Origin: Comamonas sp. B21-038
Lineage (GTDB): Bacteria > Pseudomonadota > Gammaproteobacteria > Burkholderiales > Burkholderiaceae_C
Direction of reading: 5' to 3'
Assembly: GCF_022387135.1 (NCBI RefSeq)
Contig: NZ_CP092462.1
Span: 3,162,001 to 3,226,000, forward strand
Length of the DNA: 64,000 nt
In this document: positions 45,628 to 53,792 of the stretch, piece after piece
Layout of the letters: each line of letters starts with the position of its first letter
Numbering within the stretch: position 1 is the first letter of the stretch
Program-made: the position numbers and the translations under genes
Notes under the pieces: model-generated
What the model was told of the DNA's origin: nothing
Databases searched by the model: none
What the model saw: the letters and a program-made list of their open reading frames with translations, nothing else

Positions 45628-46962
45628 CTAGTTCAACTCTTCCTTGCGGATACGGGTGATCGGCGCCAGCACGGTCGGCAGGCCCTGGATTTGCGCCAGC
45701 GCCTTGTCCATGTCGCCTTCGCGCGTCTCGTGCGTCAGGATGATCAGGTCGGTCTGGGTCGAGCCCTCACCCCCGATTTCATCGGCTTCGCGCTGCAGCA
45801 CGGCATCGATGCTGATGCCCGCACCCGCCAGCAGGCCGGTGACCTTGGCCAGCACGCCCGCCTCATCGGCAACCCGCATGCGCAGGTAGTAGCTGGTGGT
45901 GATGTCGGCCATCGGCAGCACCGGCAGCTCCTGGCCCGCTTCGCGCAGGGTGCTGCTCTGGAAGGCCAGCGGCGGCACGCGGTGGGCCACATCGGCGCCT
46001 TCCAGGCGGGCGATATCGACCAGGTCGGCAATCACGGCCGAGGCGGTGGGCTCGGAGCCCGCGCCCTTGCCGTAGTACAGGGTCGTGCCCACGGCATCGC
46101 CATGCACCACCACCGCATTCATCGCGCCTTCCACGTTGGCGATCAGGCGCTTGGCGGGCACCAGCGACGGATGCACGCGCAGCTCGATACCCTTGTCGGT
46201 GCGCTTGGTGATGCCCAGAAGCTTGATGCGGTAGCCCAGCTGCTCGGCGTAGCGGATATCGATCGACGACAGCTTGGTGATGCCCTCGACGTAGGCCTTG
46301 TCGAATTGCACGGGCACACCAAAGGCGATGGCGCTCATCAACGTGGCCTTGTGGGCCGCATCGACGCCTTCGATATCGAAGGTCGGGTCGGCCTCGGCAT
46401 AGCCCAGGCGTTGCGCTTCTTTCAGCACCACGTCAAAGTCCAGGCCCTTGTCGCGCATCTCGGACAGGATGAAGTTGGTGGTGCCGTTGATGATGCCGGC
46501 GATCCACTGGATCTGGTTGGCGGTCAGGCCTTCGCGCAGCGCTTTGATGATCGGGATGCCGCCTGCCACGGCCGCTTCGTAGGCGACCATCACGCCCTTG
46601 TCGGCAGCAGCCTTGAAAATCTCGGAGCCATGCACCGCCAGCAAGGCCTTGTTGGCCGTCACCACATGCTTGCCAGCGGCAATCGCCTCCAGCACCAGCG
46701 TCTTGGCCACGCCGTAGCCGCCGATCAACTCGATGACCACATCGATATCGGGATGGGCGATGACCTCGCGGGCGTCCTTGACCACGGCCACCTGGTCACC
46801 CACCACGGCACGGGCACGGGTTTCGTCCAGGTCGGCCACCATGGTCACGGCAATATCGCGGCCCGCGCGGCGGCGAATTTCGTCATGGTTACGTTGCAAC
46901 ACGTTGAACACACCGCTACCGACGGTGCCGATGCCCAACAAGCCTACTTGGATCGGTTTCAT
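45628..46962 (-). CDS. hom: Homoserine dehydrogenase
   Basis: A 444-residue NAD(P)-dependent enzyme that reduces aspartate semialdehyde to homoserine. The N-terminal dinucleotide fold begins IQVGLLGIGTVGSGVF. The catalytic region has IINGTTNFILSEM, EAQRLGYAEADPTFDIEGVDAAHK (with Glu, Asp and Lys ligands) and LYYGKGAGSEPTASAVIADL. The C-terminal ACT domain (about 355-430, YYLRMRVADEAGVLAKV) should mediate threonine feedback. It is monofunctional, without an aspartokinase part. The ATG at 46962 begins MKPIQVGLL. An aminotransferase gene lies 78 bases upstream. Confidence 0.95.
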   Translation of the reverse strand: MKPIQVGLLGIGTVGSGVFNVLQRNHDEIRRRAGRDIAVTMVADLDETRARAVVGDQVAVVKDAREVIAHPDIDVVIELIGGYGVAKTLVLEAIAAGKHVVTANKALLAVHGSEIFKAAADKGVMVAYEAAVAGGIPIIKALREGLTANQIQWIAGIINGTTNFILSEMRDKGLDFDVVLKEAQRLGYAEADPTFDIEGVDAAHKATLMSAIAFGVPVQFDKAYVEGITKLSSIDIRYAEQLGYRIKLLGITKRTDKGIELRVHPSLVPAKRLIANVEGAMNAVVVHGDAVGTTLYYGKGAGSEPTASAVIADLVDIARLEGADVAHRVPPLAFQSSTLREAGQELPVLPMADITTSYYLRMRVADEAGVLAKVTGLLAGAGISIDAVLQREADEIGGEGSTQTDLIILTHETREGDMDKALAQIQGLPTVLAPITRIRKEELN

Positions 46963-47040
46963 AAATTCTCTTGGATACGTTGAATAACCAACAAGGCGCC
47001 CAGCAGGACGCCCGTTGTTGTCAGACAGGGAAGGGGCGAC

Positions 47041-48336
47041 TCAGGCGGCGGATTTTTCTGCCTTGGTCTTGACCAGCTTGATATCGGCCTTATGGGCCTG
47101 CGCCAGCTGATCGGTTCCATGGCGAAGGCGGTACTTGGCCAGGAACGCGGCCAGGCGGTTGATCGCTTCGCGCAGGTCCGCCTCATGGGGCAGGAACACG
47201 ATGCGGAAGTGGTCAGGCCGTGGCCAGTTGAAGCCGGTGCCCTGGACCAGCATCACGCGGGTCTCCTTGAGCACCTGCAGGAAAAACTCCTGGTCGTCCT
47301 CGATCGGGTAGATCGCAGGGTCGAGCTTGGGGAACATGTACAGCGCGCCCTGGGGCTTGACACAGCTGACACCGGGGATGGCATTGATCAGCTCCCAGGC
47401 CAGGTCGCGCTGCTTGCGCAGGCGGCCGCCCTCTTGCACCAGCTCGTCGATGCTCTGGTGCCCGCCCAGCGCGGTCTGCACGGCCCACTGGCCCGGCACA
47501 TTGGCGCACAGGCGCATGTTCGAGAGCATGTTCAGGCCCTCGATATAGTCGGCAGCGCCACTCTTGTCGCCGGAGATCACCATCCAGCCGGCGCGGTAGC
47601 CGCAGCTGCGGTAGGCCTTGGACAGCGAATTGAAGGTGATGGTCAGCACATCCTGCGACAGCGAGGCCATCGGTGTGTGCTTGGCATCTTCGTACAGCAC
47701 CTTGTCATAGACCTCATCGGCAAAGATGACCAGGCCATGCTCACGCGCGATCTGCACGATGTCGCGCAGCAGTGCATCGGAGTACAGCGCGCCCGTGGGG
47801 TTGTTGGGGTTGATGACGACGATGCCCTTGGTGCGGGGCGTGATCTTGGCGCGGATGTCGGCCAGGTTGGGCATCCAGCCGTTTTCTTCGTCGCACATGT
47901 AGTGCACCGGCGTGCCGCCGGACAGGCTGGTGGCCGCGGTCCACAGCGGGTAATCAGGGGCCGGCAGCAGCATCTCGTCGCCGGTATCGAGCAAGGCATT
48001 GGTGGCCAGGCTGATCAGCTCGGATGCGCCATTGCCCAGGTAGATGTCATCCAGACCCACACCCTTGATGCCCAGGCGCTGGGTTTCGTGCATCACCGCC
48101 TTGCGCGCCGCAAAGATGCCCTTGCTGTCCGAGTAGCCTGCCGAATTGGGCAGGTTGCGGATCATGTCCTGCTGCACCTCTTCAGGGGCATCGAAGCCGA
48201 ACACCGCCAGGTTGCCGATGTTGAGCTTGGTGATCTTCTGTCCTTCGTCCTCCATCCGCTTCGCCGCGTCCATGATCGGCCCTCGAATGTCGTAACACAC
48301 ATTGGCCAGCTTGGCGGATTTTTGAATCGTCTTCAT
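47041..48336 (-). CDS. Alanine-type PLP aminotransferase (AlaA/AlaC-like)
   Basis: A 431-residue class I aminotransferase that probably makes alanine from pyruvate and glutamate, or a related reaction. The PLP lysine is Lys240 in TFNSLSKAYRSCGYRAGWM. Other motifs are LGNGASELISL, PAPDYPLWTA, INPNNPTGALYS and IFADEVYDKVLY, with MFPKLDP and FRIVFLPHE near the end; the conserved arginine of the latter binds the substrate carboxylate. The C-terminus has an extra Lys/Ala-rich tail (KADIKLVKTKAEKSAA). The ATG at 48336 is chosen. The place just before hom is common in Burkholderiales. Confidence 0.9.
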   Translation of the reverse strand: MKTIQKSAKLANVCYDIRGPIMDAAKRMEDEGQKITKLNIGNLAVFGFDAPEEVQQDMIRNLPNSAGYSDSKGIFAARKAVMHETQRLGIKGVGLDDIYLGNGASELISLATNALLDTGDEMLLPAPDYPLWTAATSLSGGTPVHYMCDEENGWMPNLADIRAKITPRTKGIVVINPNNPTGALYSDALLRDIVQIAREHGLVIFADEVYDKVLYEDAKHTPMASLSQDVLTITFNSLSKAYRSCGYRAGWMVISGDKSGAADYIEGLNMLSNMRLCANVPGQWAVQTALGGHQSIDELVQEGGRLRKQRDLAWELINAIPGVSCVKPQGALYMFPKLDPAIYPIEDDQEFFLQVLKETRVMLVQGTGFNWPRPDHFRIVFLPHEADLREAINRLAAFLAKYRLRHGTDQLAQAHKADIKLVKTKAEKSAA

Positions 48337-48533
48337 GACAGAAACCACTACCTCTGAAAACAAGGGATTGCAGCCGGTGGGCAACCATGCCAACACCTCG
48401 AACCCACAATCCAACTAGGTGAAAACTATAATTTGACCACAGATCCTTGCGTTGATCGCCCTGTAGTGGCTCCCTGTGCCTGCCGCAGCGCGCCCTGCCC
48501 GTGTTTGCCCCCTGTTTGCCGAAAGCCCGCGCC

Positions 48534-48914
48534 ATGAAGTTCCAGCCCGACAAATCCGACACCTTGACCATCACAGGCTACGGCCCGGGCTGGCTGGCGG
48601 TGGACAAGCAGTCCTACACGCACAGCCTCGTCGTCAGCTCCAGCGGGAGCCTGCAAGCCTGGGACTGCACACGCTTCGAAGACCTGGGGCCTGCCCATTT
48701 CGCCCAGCTCGCAGAAGCCGATGTGGAAACGATCATTTTCGGCAGTGGCAATCGGTTACGTTTTCCTTCGCCGGCTTGGCTGGCTCCGCTGATTGCAAAA
48801 CGTATCGGCTTCGAGACGATGGATACGCCCGCTGCGTGCCGTACCTACAACGTATTGGCGGGTGAAGGACGCAAGGTGTTACTGGCCGCCCTCGTAGAGG
48901 CACCTGCGCTATAA
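48534..48914 (+). CDS. Mth938-like domain protein (DUF498/NDUFAF3 family)
   Basis: A 126-residue protein of the Mth938/DUF498 fold, which includes NDUFAF3, a complex I assembly factor in mitochondria; no bacterial role is settled. Typical elements are ITGYGPGWLAVDKQSYTHSLVV in pieces, ETIIFGSGNRLRFP (the central glycine-rich turn), GFETMDTPAACRTYNVLAGEGRKVLLA. The ATG at 48534 is chosen since the upstream 11 codons lack homology. It is divergent from the aminotransferase, and a TATAAT lies at 48427-48432. Confidence 0.85.
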   Translation: MKFQPDKSDTLTITGYGPGWLAVDKQSYTHSLVVSSSGSLQAWDCTRFEDLGPAHFAQLAEADVETIIFGSGNRLRFPSPAWLAPLIAKRIGFETMDTPAACRTYNVLAGEGRKVLLAALVEAPAL

Positions 48915-48986
48915 CCACAATCGATAGCCTGTGTTTATCAGGGGGGCTCGATAAATATTTCGATTCGGGTTAAAATACTCGCTTGC

Positions 48987-49040
48987 GGCCGCGGGCCTGA
49001 ATAACAACTAGATGAATACTTTGATTCCTGCGGCCTTTTT
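48987..49040 (+). promoter_or_regulatory. Terminator-like hairpin in the peroxiredoxin leader
   Basis: GGCCGCGGG (48987-48995) pairs along nine positions (one G-T) with CCTGCGGCC (49027-49035), directly followed by five T's. A TAAAAT hexamer at 48971-48976 would place the transcript start just before the stem, so the hairpin would be the first thing transcribed. It ends 28 bases before the start codon. Either an attenuator for bcp or a tail-to-head terminator for the upstream gene. Confidence 0.5.
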
Positions 49041-49068
49041 GCGATTACTCCGGAGAAAATAGAGAGCT

Positions 49069-49557
49069 ATGGCTGTTGTTGTCAACAAACCCTTGCCAGA
49101 ATTTGAAGCACAAGCGACCGGAGGCCTGAAGGTCTCCAACACGTCGCATCAGGGGCAAATTCTGGTGCTGTACTTCTACCCCAAGGATAACACCCCCGGT
49201 TGCACCACCGAAGCCATGCAATTCCGCGACAAGTACGCGGACTTCGTCAAGGCCGGTGCAGCCGTCTTCGGCGTGTCGCGCGACAACATGAAGTCGCACG
49301 ACGACTTCAAGGAGAAGCTCGAGCTGCCGTTCGAGCTGATCGCTGATACCGAAGAAAAGCTGTGCCACATGTTCGGCGTCGTCAAGAACAAGATCATGTA
49401 CGGCAAGAAGGTCAAGGGCATCGAACGCTCGACCTTCCTGGTCGGCCCTGATGGCCTGCTGGTGCAGGAATGGCGCGGTCTGAAGGTACTGGGCCACGTC
49501 GAAGAAGTGCTCAAGGCCGTCAAATCGATGAAGGCTGCGCAAAAGAAGGCTGCCTAA
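49069..49557 (+). CDS. bcp: Thioredoxin-dependent peroxiredoxin, Bcp/PrxQ type
   Basis: A 162-residue peroxidase that reduces hydrogen peroxide and organic peroxides. The peroxidatic Cys45 is in TPGCTTEAMQF. In E. coli Bcp the resolving cysteine is five residues later, and here that position is Met50, so the atypical two-Cys chemistry of that protein is not available. The only other cysteine visible is Cys99 in KLCHMFGV, which is also conserved in E. coli Bcp. The C-terminus is Lys/Ala-rich (KAAQKKAA). ATG at 49069 has a weak AGAGAG ribosome site. Preceded by a terminator-like leader. Confidence 0.92.
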   Translation: MAVVVNKPLPEFEAQATGGLKVSNTSHQGQILVLYFYPKDNTPGCTTEAMQFRDKYADFVKAGAAVFGVSRDNMKSHDDFKEKLELPFELIADTEEKLCHMFGVVKNKIMYGKKVKGIERSTFLVGPDGLLVQEWRGLKVLGHVEEVLKAVKSMKAAQKKAA

Positions 49558-49739
49558 GTCCTTCTGCCAGGCAGAACCAGTGCGGCGGCGCGCGATCTGC
49601 GGATGCGCGCCGTTGCTGTTTCCGTCTTTCTGGCCAGGTGCCGCTATCGCTGACGGCGATTGCCGGTTCCGAGACGTCCAGAATGTGCATAATGGGCTCC
49701 ATATGTATGTGAGTCCGGATTGTTCTGTCATCCCCCATG

Positions 49740-49774
49740 AAAAAGGCTGTCTTGCTTGCGAGATGGCCTTTTTT
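49740..49774 (+). terminator. Intrinsic terminator downstream of bcp
   Basis: AAAAAGGCTGTCT (49740-49752) pairs with AGATGGCCTTTTT (49761-49773), 13 positions with two wobbles, and an 8-base loop, followed by more T. It lies about 180 bases after bcp, in the gap before the phoH gene (start 49846). The long spacing leaves room for a short independent transcript (see findings). Confidence 0.8.
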
Positions 49775-49845
49775 GCATCCGGGTGGCAGGCGTTCGGAGT
49801 GAGTTCGCCCATTAGGCGAGTGTTTAGATAAAGGCCCCGAGCTCC

Positions 49846-51624
49846 ATGCCCTTGCCTCCCGCACCTACCCGCCGTGGCAGCCAGCTTGCCGCTGGTGACT
49901 TTTCCGCCAAGACCAACGCCAAATCCCGTGCATCCGCCGCCGCTGCGCGCGATGAACAAGACGACGATCTTTTTGACCTGGACCCGGCGCCCGCCGCCGT
50001 GGCCGCTGCGCCCGCACCCCGCCGCGCACAAGCCGCTGCCGCGCCCAAGGCCGGCAGCCGCAGCAAGAAAGGGGCGGCCGCCGCTGCCCCGGTGCACGCC
50101 CCTGCGCCGGTGGCCGCAAACGCCAAGGTGCCAGCTGCCGCCAAGCCTGCGCGAGCTGCGCGCAACCCTGCCGTGGCGGAAACCAGCCCGGTGCCGGCCA
50201 GCAAGCCTGCCAAGGCCGCCAAGCCGCGCAGCGACAAGGCCAAGCTTTTCGTGCTCGACACCAATGTGCTGCTGCATGACCCCAGCAGCCTGTTCCGCTT
50301 TGAAGAGCACGACATCTACCTGCCGATGATCGTGCTCGAAGAGCTCGATGGCCACAAGAAGGGCATGACCGAAGTGGCCCGCAATGGCCGCCAGGCCAGC
50401 CGCACGCTCGATGCGCTGGTCGCCAGCCAGGAGGCCCATCTGGCCCAGGGCATTCGCCTCGATGCCACCGGCCAGAAGGGCGCCAGCGGCTGCCTGTTCT
50501 TCCAGACCGAGCCGCTGACTTACCAACTGCCCGAGAGCCTGCCCCAGGGCAAGGCAGACAACCAGATCCTCGGCGTCGTGGAGGCACTGCGCCAGCGCCA
50601 TCCGGACCGCCCTGTGGTGCTCGTCTCCAAGGACATCAACATGCGCGTCAAGGCGCGTGCGCTGGGCCTGGAGGCAGAGGACTACCAGAACGACAAGACC
50701 TTGGAAGACGGCGACCTGCTCTACACCGGCATGCTGCAGCTGCCGCTGGATTTCTGGGCCAAGGTCGGCAAGAAGGTCGAGAGCTGGCAATCGGGCGCTT
50801 CCACCTGCTACCGCATCAGCGGCGCCATCACCCAGCAGTTGCACATCAACCAGTTCGTCTACTACGAGGCACCCGGCGAGAACAGCCTGTTCGCCCGTGT
50901 GATCGAGATCCGCGACAAGACCGCCGTGCTGGAGACCTTGAAGGATTACGGCCACCAGAAGAACAATGTGTGGGGCGTGACCACACGGAACCGCGAGCAG
51001 AACTTCGCGATGAACCTGCTGATGGACCCGGATGTGGACTTTGTCACGCTGGCCGGTACGGCGGGTACCGGCAAGACCTTGATGGCCTTGGCCGCAGGTC
51101 TGAACCAGGTACTGGACGAGCGCCGCTACACCGAGATCATCATGACCCGTGCCACCGTCAGCGTGGGCGAGGACATCGGCTTTCTGCCAGGCACCGAAGA
51201 AGAGAAGATGGGCCCCTGGATGGGCGCGCTGGACGACAACCTGGAGTTCCTGGCCAAGGGCGACGGCGGCAACCCGGGTGAGTGGGGGCGCTCTGCCACC
51301 AATGACCTGATCCGCAGCCGCATCAAGATCAAGAGCATGAACTTCATGCGCGGCCGCACGTTCCTGAACAAGTACGTGATCATTGACGAGGCACAGAACC
51401 TGACACCCAAGCAGATGAAGACCTTGATCACCCGCGCCGGCCCCGGCACCAAGATCATCTGCATGGGCAATCTGGCGCAGATCGATACGCCCTACCTGAC
51501 CGAAGGCTCCTCGGGCCTCACCTATGTGGTGGACCGCTTCAAGGGCTGGCCCCACAGCGGCCACATCACCTTGGCACGGGGCGAGCGCTCGCGCCTGGCC
51601 GACTTTGCCAGCGATGTGCTGTAA
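49846..51624 (+). CDS. PIN-domain/PhoH-family ATPase
   Basis: A 592-residue protein that joins a PIN nuclease-like domain to a PhoH AAA-type ATPase. The first 130 residues are low complexity, rich in Ala, Pro and Lys. The PIN domain (about 132-265) starts KLFVLDTNVLLHDP and contains EELDGHKKG and VLVSKDINMRVKA, giving the usual four acidic residues. The PhoH domain has Walker A GTAGTGKTLM at about 403-412, Walker B YVIIDEAQNL and the ARGERS arginine finger. The PIN-PhoH architecture is known in bacterial RNA helicase/nuclease toxins and stress proteins. A terminator follows. Confidence 0.88.
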   Translation: MPLPPAPTRRGSQLAAGDFSAKTNAKSRASAAAARDEQDDDLFDLDPAPAAVAAAPAPRRAQAAAAPKAGSRSKKGAAAAAPVHAPAPVAANAKVPAAAKPARAARNPAVAETSPVPASKPAKAAKPRSDKAKLFVLDTNVLLHDPSSLFRFEEHDIYLPMIVLEELDGHKKGMTEVARNGRQASRTLDALVASQEAHLAQGIRLDATGQKGASGCLFFQTEPLTYQLPESLPQGKADNQILGVVEALRQRHPDRPVVLVSKDINMRVKARALGLEAEDYQNDKTLEDGDLLYTGMLQLPLDFWAKVGKKVESWQSGASTCYRISGAITQQLHINQFVYYEAPGENSLFARVIEIRDKTAVLETLKDYGHQKNNVWGVTTRNREQNFAMNLLMDPDVDFVTLAGTAGTGKTLMALAAGLNQVLDERRYTEIIMTRATVSVGEDIGFLPGTEEEKMGPWMGALDDNLEFLAKGDGGNPGEWGRSATNDLIRSRIKIKSMNFMRGRTFLNKYVIIDEAQNLTPKQMKTLITRAGPGTKIICMGNLAQIDTPYLTEGSSGLTYVVDRFKGWPHSGHITLARGERSRLADFASDVL

Positions 51625-51689
51625 GCCTATCTAAGCTGCAGCGGAGGCGTCACAGTCTCCGCCAACGCCCAGGCCAAAAGCCCAACAAA

Positions 51690-51722
51690 AAGGCACCGAG
51701 TTTTAGCTCGGTGCCTTTTTTT
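51690..51722 (+). terminator. Strong intrinsic terminator after the phoH-like gene
   Basis: AAGGCACCGAG (51690-51700) with CTCGGTGCCTT (51707-51717), 11 bp, TTTTAG loop, followed by T's to 51722. A's before the stem make it usable in both directions, which also suits the converging minus-strand gene. Confidence 0.92.
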
Positions 51723-51739
51723 GTGCGTTCGGCCGGCGC

Positions 51740-53431
51740 TTAAACGCCGGTGCCGCGGATCTGGTTCAGGCTGCGGGCCGGAGTGATGGCCTGCGGATCG
51801 AGCTTGCAGTGCAGGATCACCGGCAGCTGGTGCTGTTCAGCCCAGCTGCGCATGGCAGCCAGCGCAGGTGCAAAGTCTTCAGTCTTCTCGACCAGGGCCG
51901 CATTGCCGCCAAAGGCCTTGGCATAGGCGACAAAGTCGGGGTTGCGCAGCTCGGTCGCGCTGACCCGGTTCGGATAGTCGCGCTCCTGGTGCATGCGGAT
52001 GGTGCCGTACATGCCGTTGTCGATCAGCAGCACGATGACGGGTAGCTGGTACTGCACGGCGGTTGCAAACTCCTGGCCATGCATCAGAAAGTCGCCATCG
52101 CCGGCAATGCAGACGACACTGCGCTGCTTGTTCAGCCGTTTGGCGCCCACAGCGGCCGGCAGACCATAGCCCATGCTGCCGCTGGTGGGGGCCAGCTGGC
52201 TGCCGTAGTGGGTAAACGGCCAGAAGCGGTGCACCCAGGTGGCAAAGTTGCCAGCGCCATTGCACCAGACCGTATCGGCCGGCAGCACCTCGCGCAGATG
52301 GGCCATCAGCTGGCCCATCTGCAGCGCGCCGGGCACCTGGATCGGCGCGGGGTTGCTCCAGGCCAGGTAGTCGGCATGGGCCTGCTGCACCAGCGCTTGG
52401 CGCTCGGCGCGCGGCGCAGCGGCGGGCTGGCGGGCCAGCGCCGCGCAGAAGGAGTCGGGCGCGGCCACGACCGCCTGGTCGGCCTGGTAGACCCGGCCCA
52501 GCTCGTCCGGATCCGGATGCACATGGATGAGCCGCTGGCCGCTGCTGGCCGGAATGCCCAGCAGGCTGTAGCCCTGCGATGGCACCTCGGACATGCGGCC
52601 GCCCAGCAGCACTACCAGATCCGCCTGCTTGATGCGCTCGATCAGCTTGGGATTGACGCCCAGGCCCACATCGCCGGCATAGTTGCCGTGCAGCGCGGGA
52701 AACAGCATCTGGCGGCGGAACGAGCAGGCCACCGGCACCGCATGGGCCGCGGCAAAGGCGGCGATATCCGCATGGGCCTGCGCACTCCAGCGCGAGCCAC
52801 CGGCAATGATGATGGGGTTGTGCGCAGCGGCCAGCTGGGCCACCACGGCAGCCACATCGGCATCGGCGGCGTGCGCGGGCGCGGGCTGGTAGCGGCGGGC
52901 ATCGGGCACCATGACGGCATCGCGCAGCATGTCCTCAGGCAGCGCGATCACCACCGGGCCGGGGCGGCCGCTGGTGGCCACCGCAAACGCGCGCGCAATG
53001 GTCTCGGGGATGCGCGCCGCATCATCGATCTCGGTTGCCCACTTGACCATGCTGCCAAACACGGCGCGGTAGTCCAGCTCCTGGAAGGCCTCGCGCCCGC
53101 GCGCCGAGCGCTCGATCTGTCCAACGAAGAGGACCATTGGGGTCGAGTCCTGCATCGCGATATGGAGCCCGGCCGAGGCGTTCGTCGCGCCAGGCCCCCG
53201 CGTGACCATGCAGATCCCGGGCTGGCCGGTGAGCTTGCCTTGCGCTTCGGCCATCATCGCGGCGCCGCCCTCCTGGCGGCAGATCGTCGTTTCGATGGGC
53301 GCGTCATAAAGCGCATCGAGCACCGCCAGAAAGCTCTCGCCCGGCACCGTGAAAATCTGCTGCACGCCGTGGATCAGCAGCTGGTCCACCACCAGCTGGC
53401 CACCGGTGCGTGCTTGTTGCTTGTCTGCCAT
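51740..53431 (-). CDS. ThDP-dependent acetolactate-synthase-like enzyme
   Basis: A 563-residue thiamine-diphosphate enzyme of the acetolactate synthase/glyoxylate carboligase/oxalyl-CoA decarboxylase superfamily. The catalytic glutamate lies in CRQEGGAAMMAEA (Glu54). The central domain is the FAD/ADP-type region. The ThDP-binding motif is CIAGDGDFLMHGQEF through LIDN (near 430-455). Conserved SMGYGLPAAVGAK precedes it. It is monocistronic here, without an ilvN or a partner that would settle the substrate; true IlvB (with an ilvN neighbour) is unlikely. The ATG at 53431 has GGAGAC upstream. Confidence 0.85.
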   Translation of the reverse strand: MADKQQARTGGQLVVDQLLIHGVQQIFTVPGESFLAVLDALYDAPIETTICRQEGGAAMMAEAQGKLTGQPGICMVTRGPGATNASAGLHIAMQDSTPMVLFVGQIERSARGREAFQELDYRAVFGSMVKWATEIDDAARIPETIARAFAVATSGRPGPVVIALPEDMLRDAVMVPDARRYQPAPAHAADADVAAVVAQLAAAHNPIIIAGGSRWSAQAHADIAAFAAAHAVPVACSFRRQMLFPALHGNYAGDVGLGVNPKLIERIKQADLVVLLGGRMSEVPSQGYSLLGIPASSGQRLIHVHPDPDELGRVYQADQAVVAAPDSFCAALARQPAAAPRAERQALVQQAHADYLAWSNPAPIQVPGALQMGQLMAHLREVLPADTVWCNGAGNFATWVHRFWPFTHYGSQLAPTSGSMGYGLPAAVGAKRLNKQRSVVCIAGDGDFLMHGQEFATAVQYQLPVIVLLIDNGMYGTIRMHQERDYPNRVSATELRNPDFVAYAKAFGGNAALVEKTEDFAPALAAMRSWAEQHQLPVILHCKLDPQAITPARSLNQIRGTGV

Positions 53432-53792
53432 GTCTTGTCTCCTTGGTCTTGTCATCGATGCGCCAGAAGCGAGGGATTGGACCGCATCTGGCCAGGGTAC
53501 ACATTGCGCCAGCGCAGCAAAAGGCTGCGCAGCGCCGCAAAAAACGGCAGCATCTGATGCACCAAGGGCTGGCCTGCAGCAGTGGCAGGCCAGCCCTTGG
53601 CGGATGCTGGAGTGGTAGGAGGCAGGAGCGCCGAGCCCCTGTCTGGGCGGGAGGCCGCACCGGGCACAGGCATATCAGTGGCCTGCGCTGGCAGCACATA
53701 CCCGGCGGCGCAGCGGCCGCCCCGGTTGGGAGCGCTGCCAGCCCGGGCAGCGGGCTGCATGCCCACTGTGCCAGACGGCAGCTGCCCGCCCA
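53432..53792. other. 361-base intergenic region downstream of the ALDH7 gene
   Basis: No credible gene. It holds the perfect 16-bp inverted repeat at 53562-53600 (separate entry), and on the minus strand a short T-run near 53540. The promoter of the ThDP enzyme gene should be within the first 100 bases above 53431, but no clear hexamers are visible. Confidence 0.6.
53562..53600. repeat. Perfect 16-bp hairpin between ALDH7 and the ThDP enzyme gene
   Basis: CCAAGGGCTGGCCTGC (53562-53577) and GCAGGCCAGCCCTTGG (53585-53600) are exact inverted copies with a 7-base loop. No T-run adjoins either side. It is stronger than any terminator stem in the window. Confidence 0.8.

Noticed and set aside
51740..53431. 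Calling the ThDP enzyme IlvB (acetohydroxyacid synthase)
   Set aside because: No ilvN or ilvC nearby and only general superfamily motifs; the substrate cannot be set from sequence.
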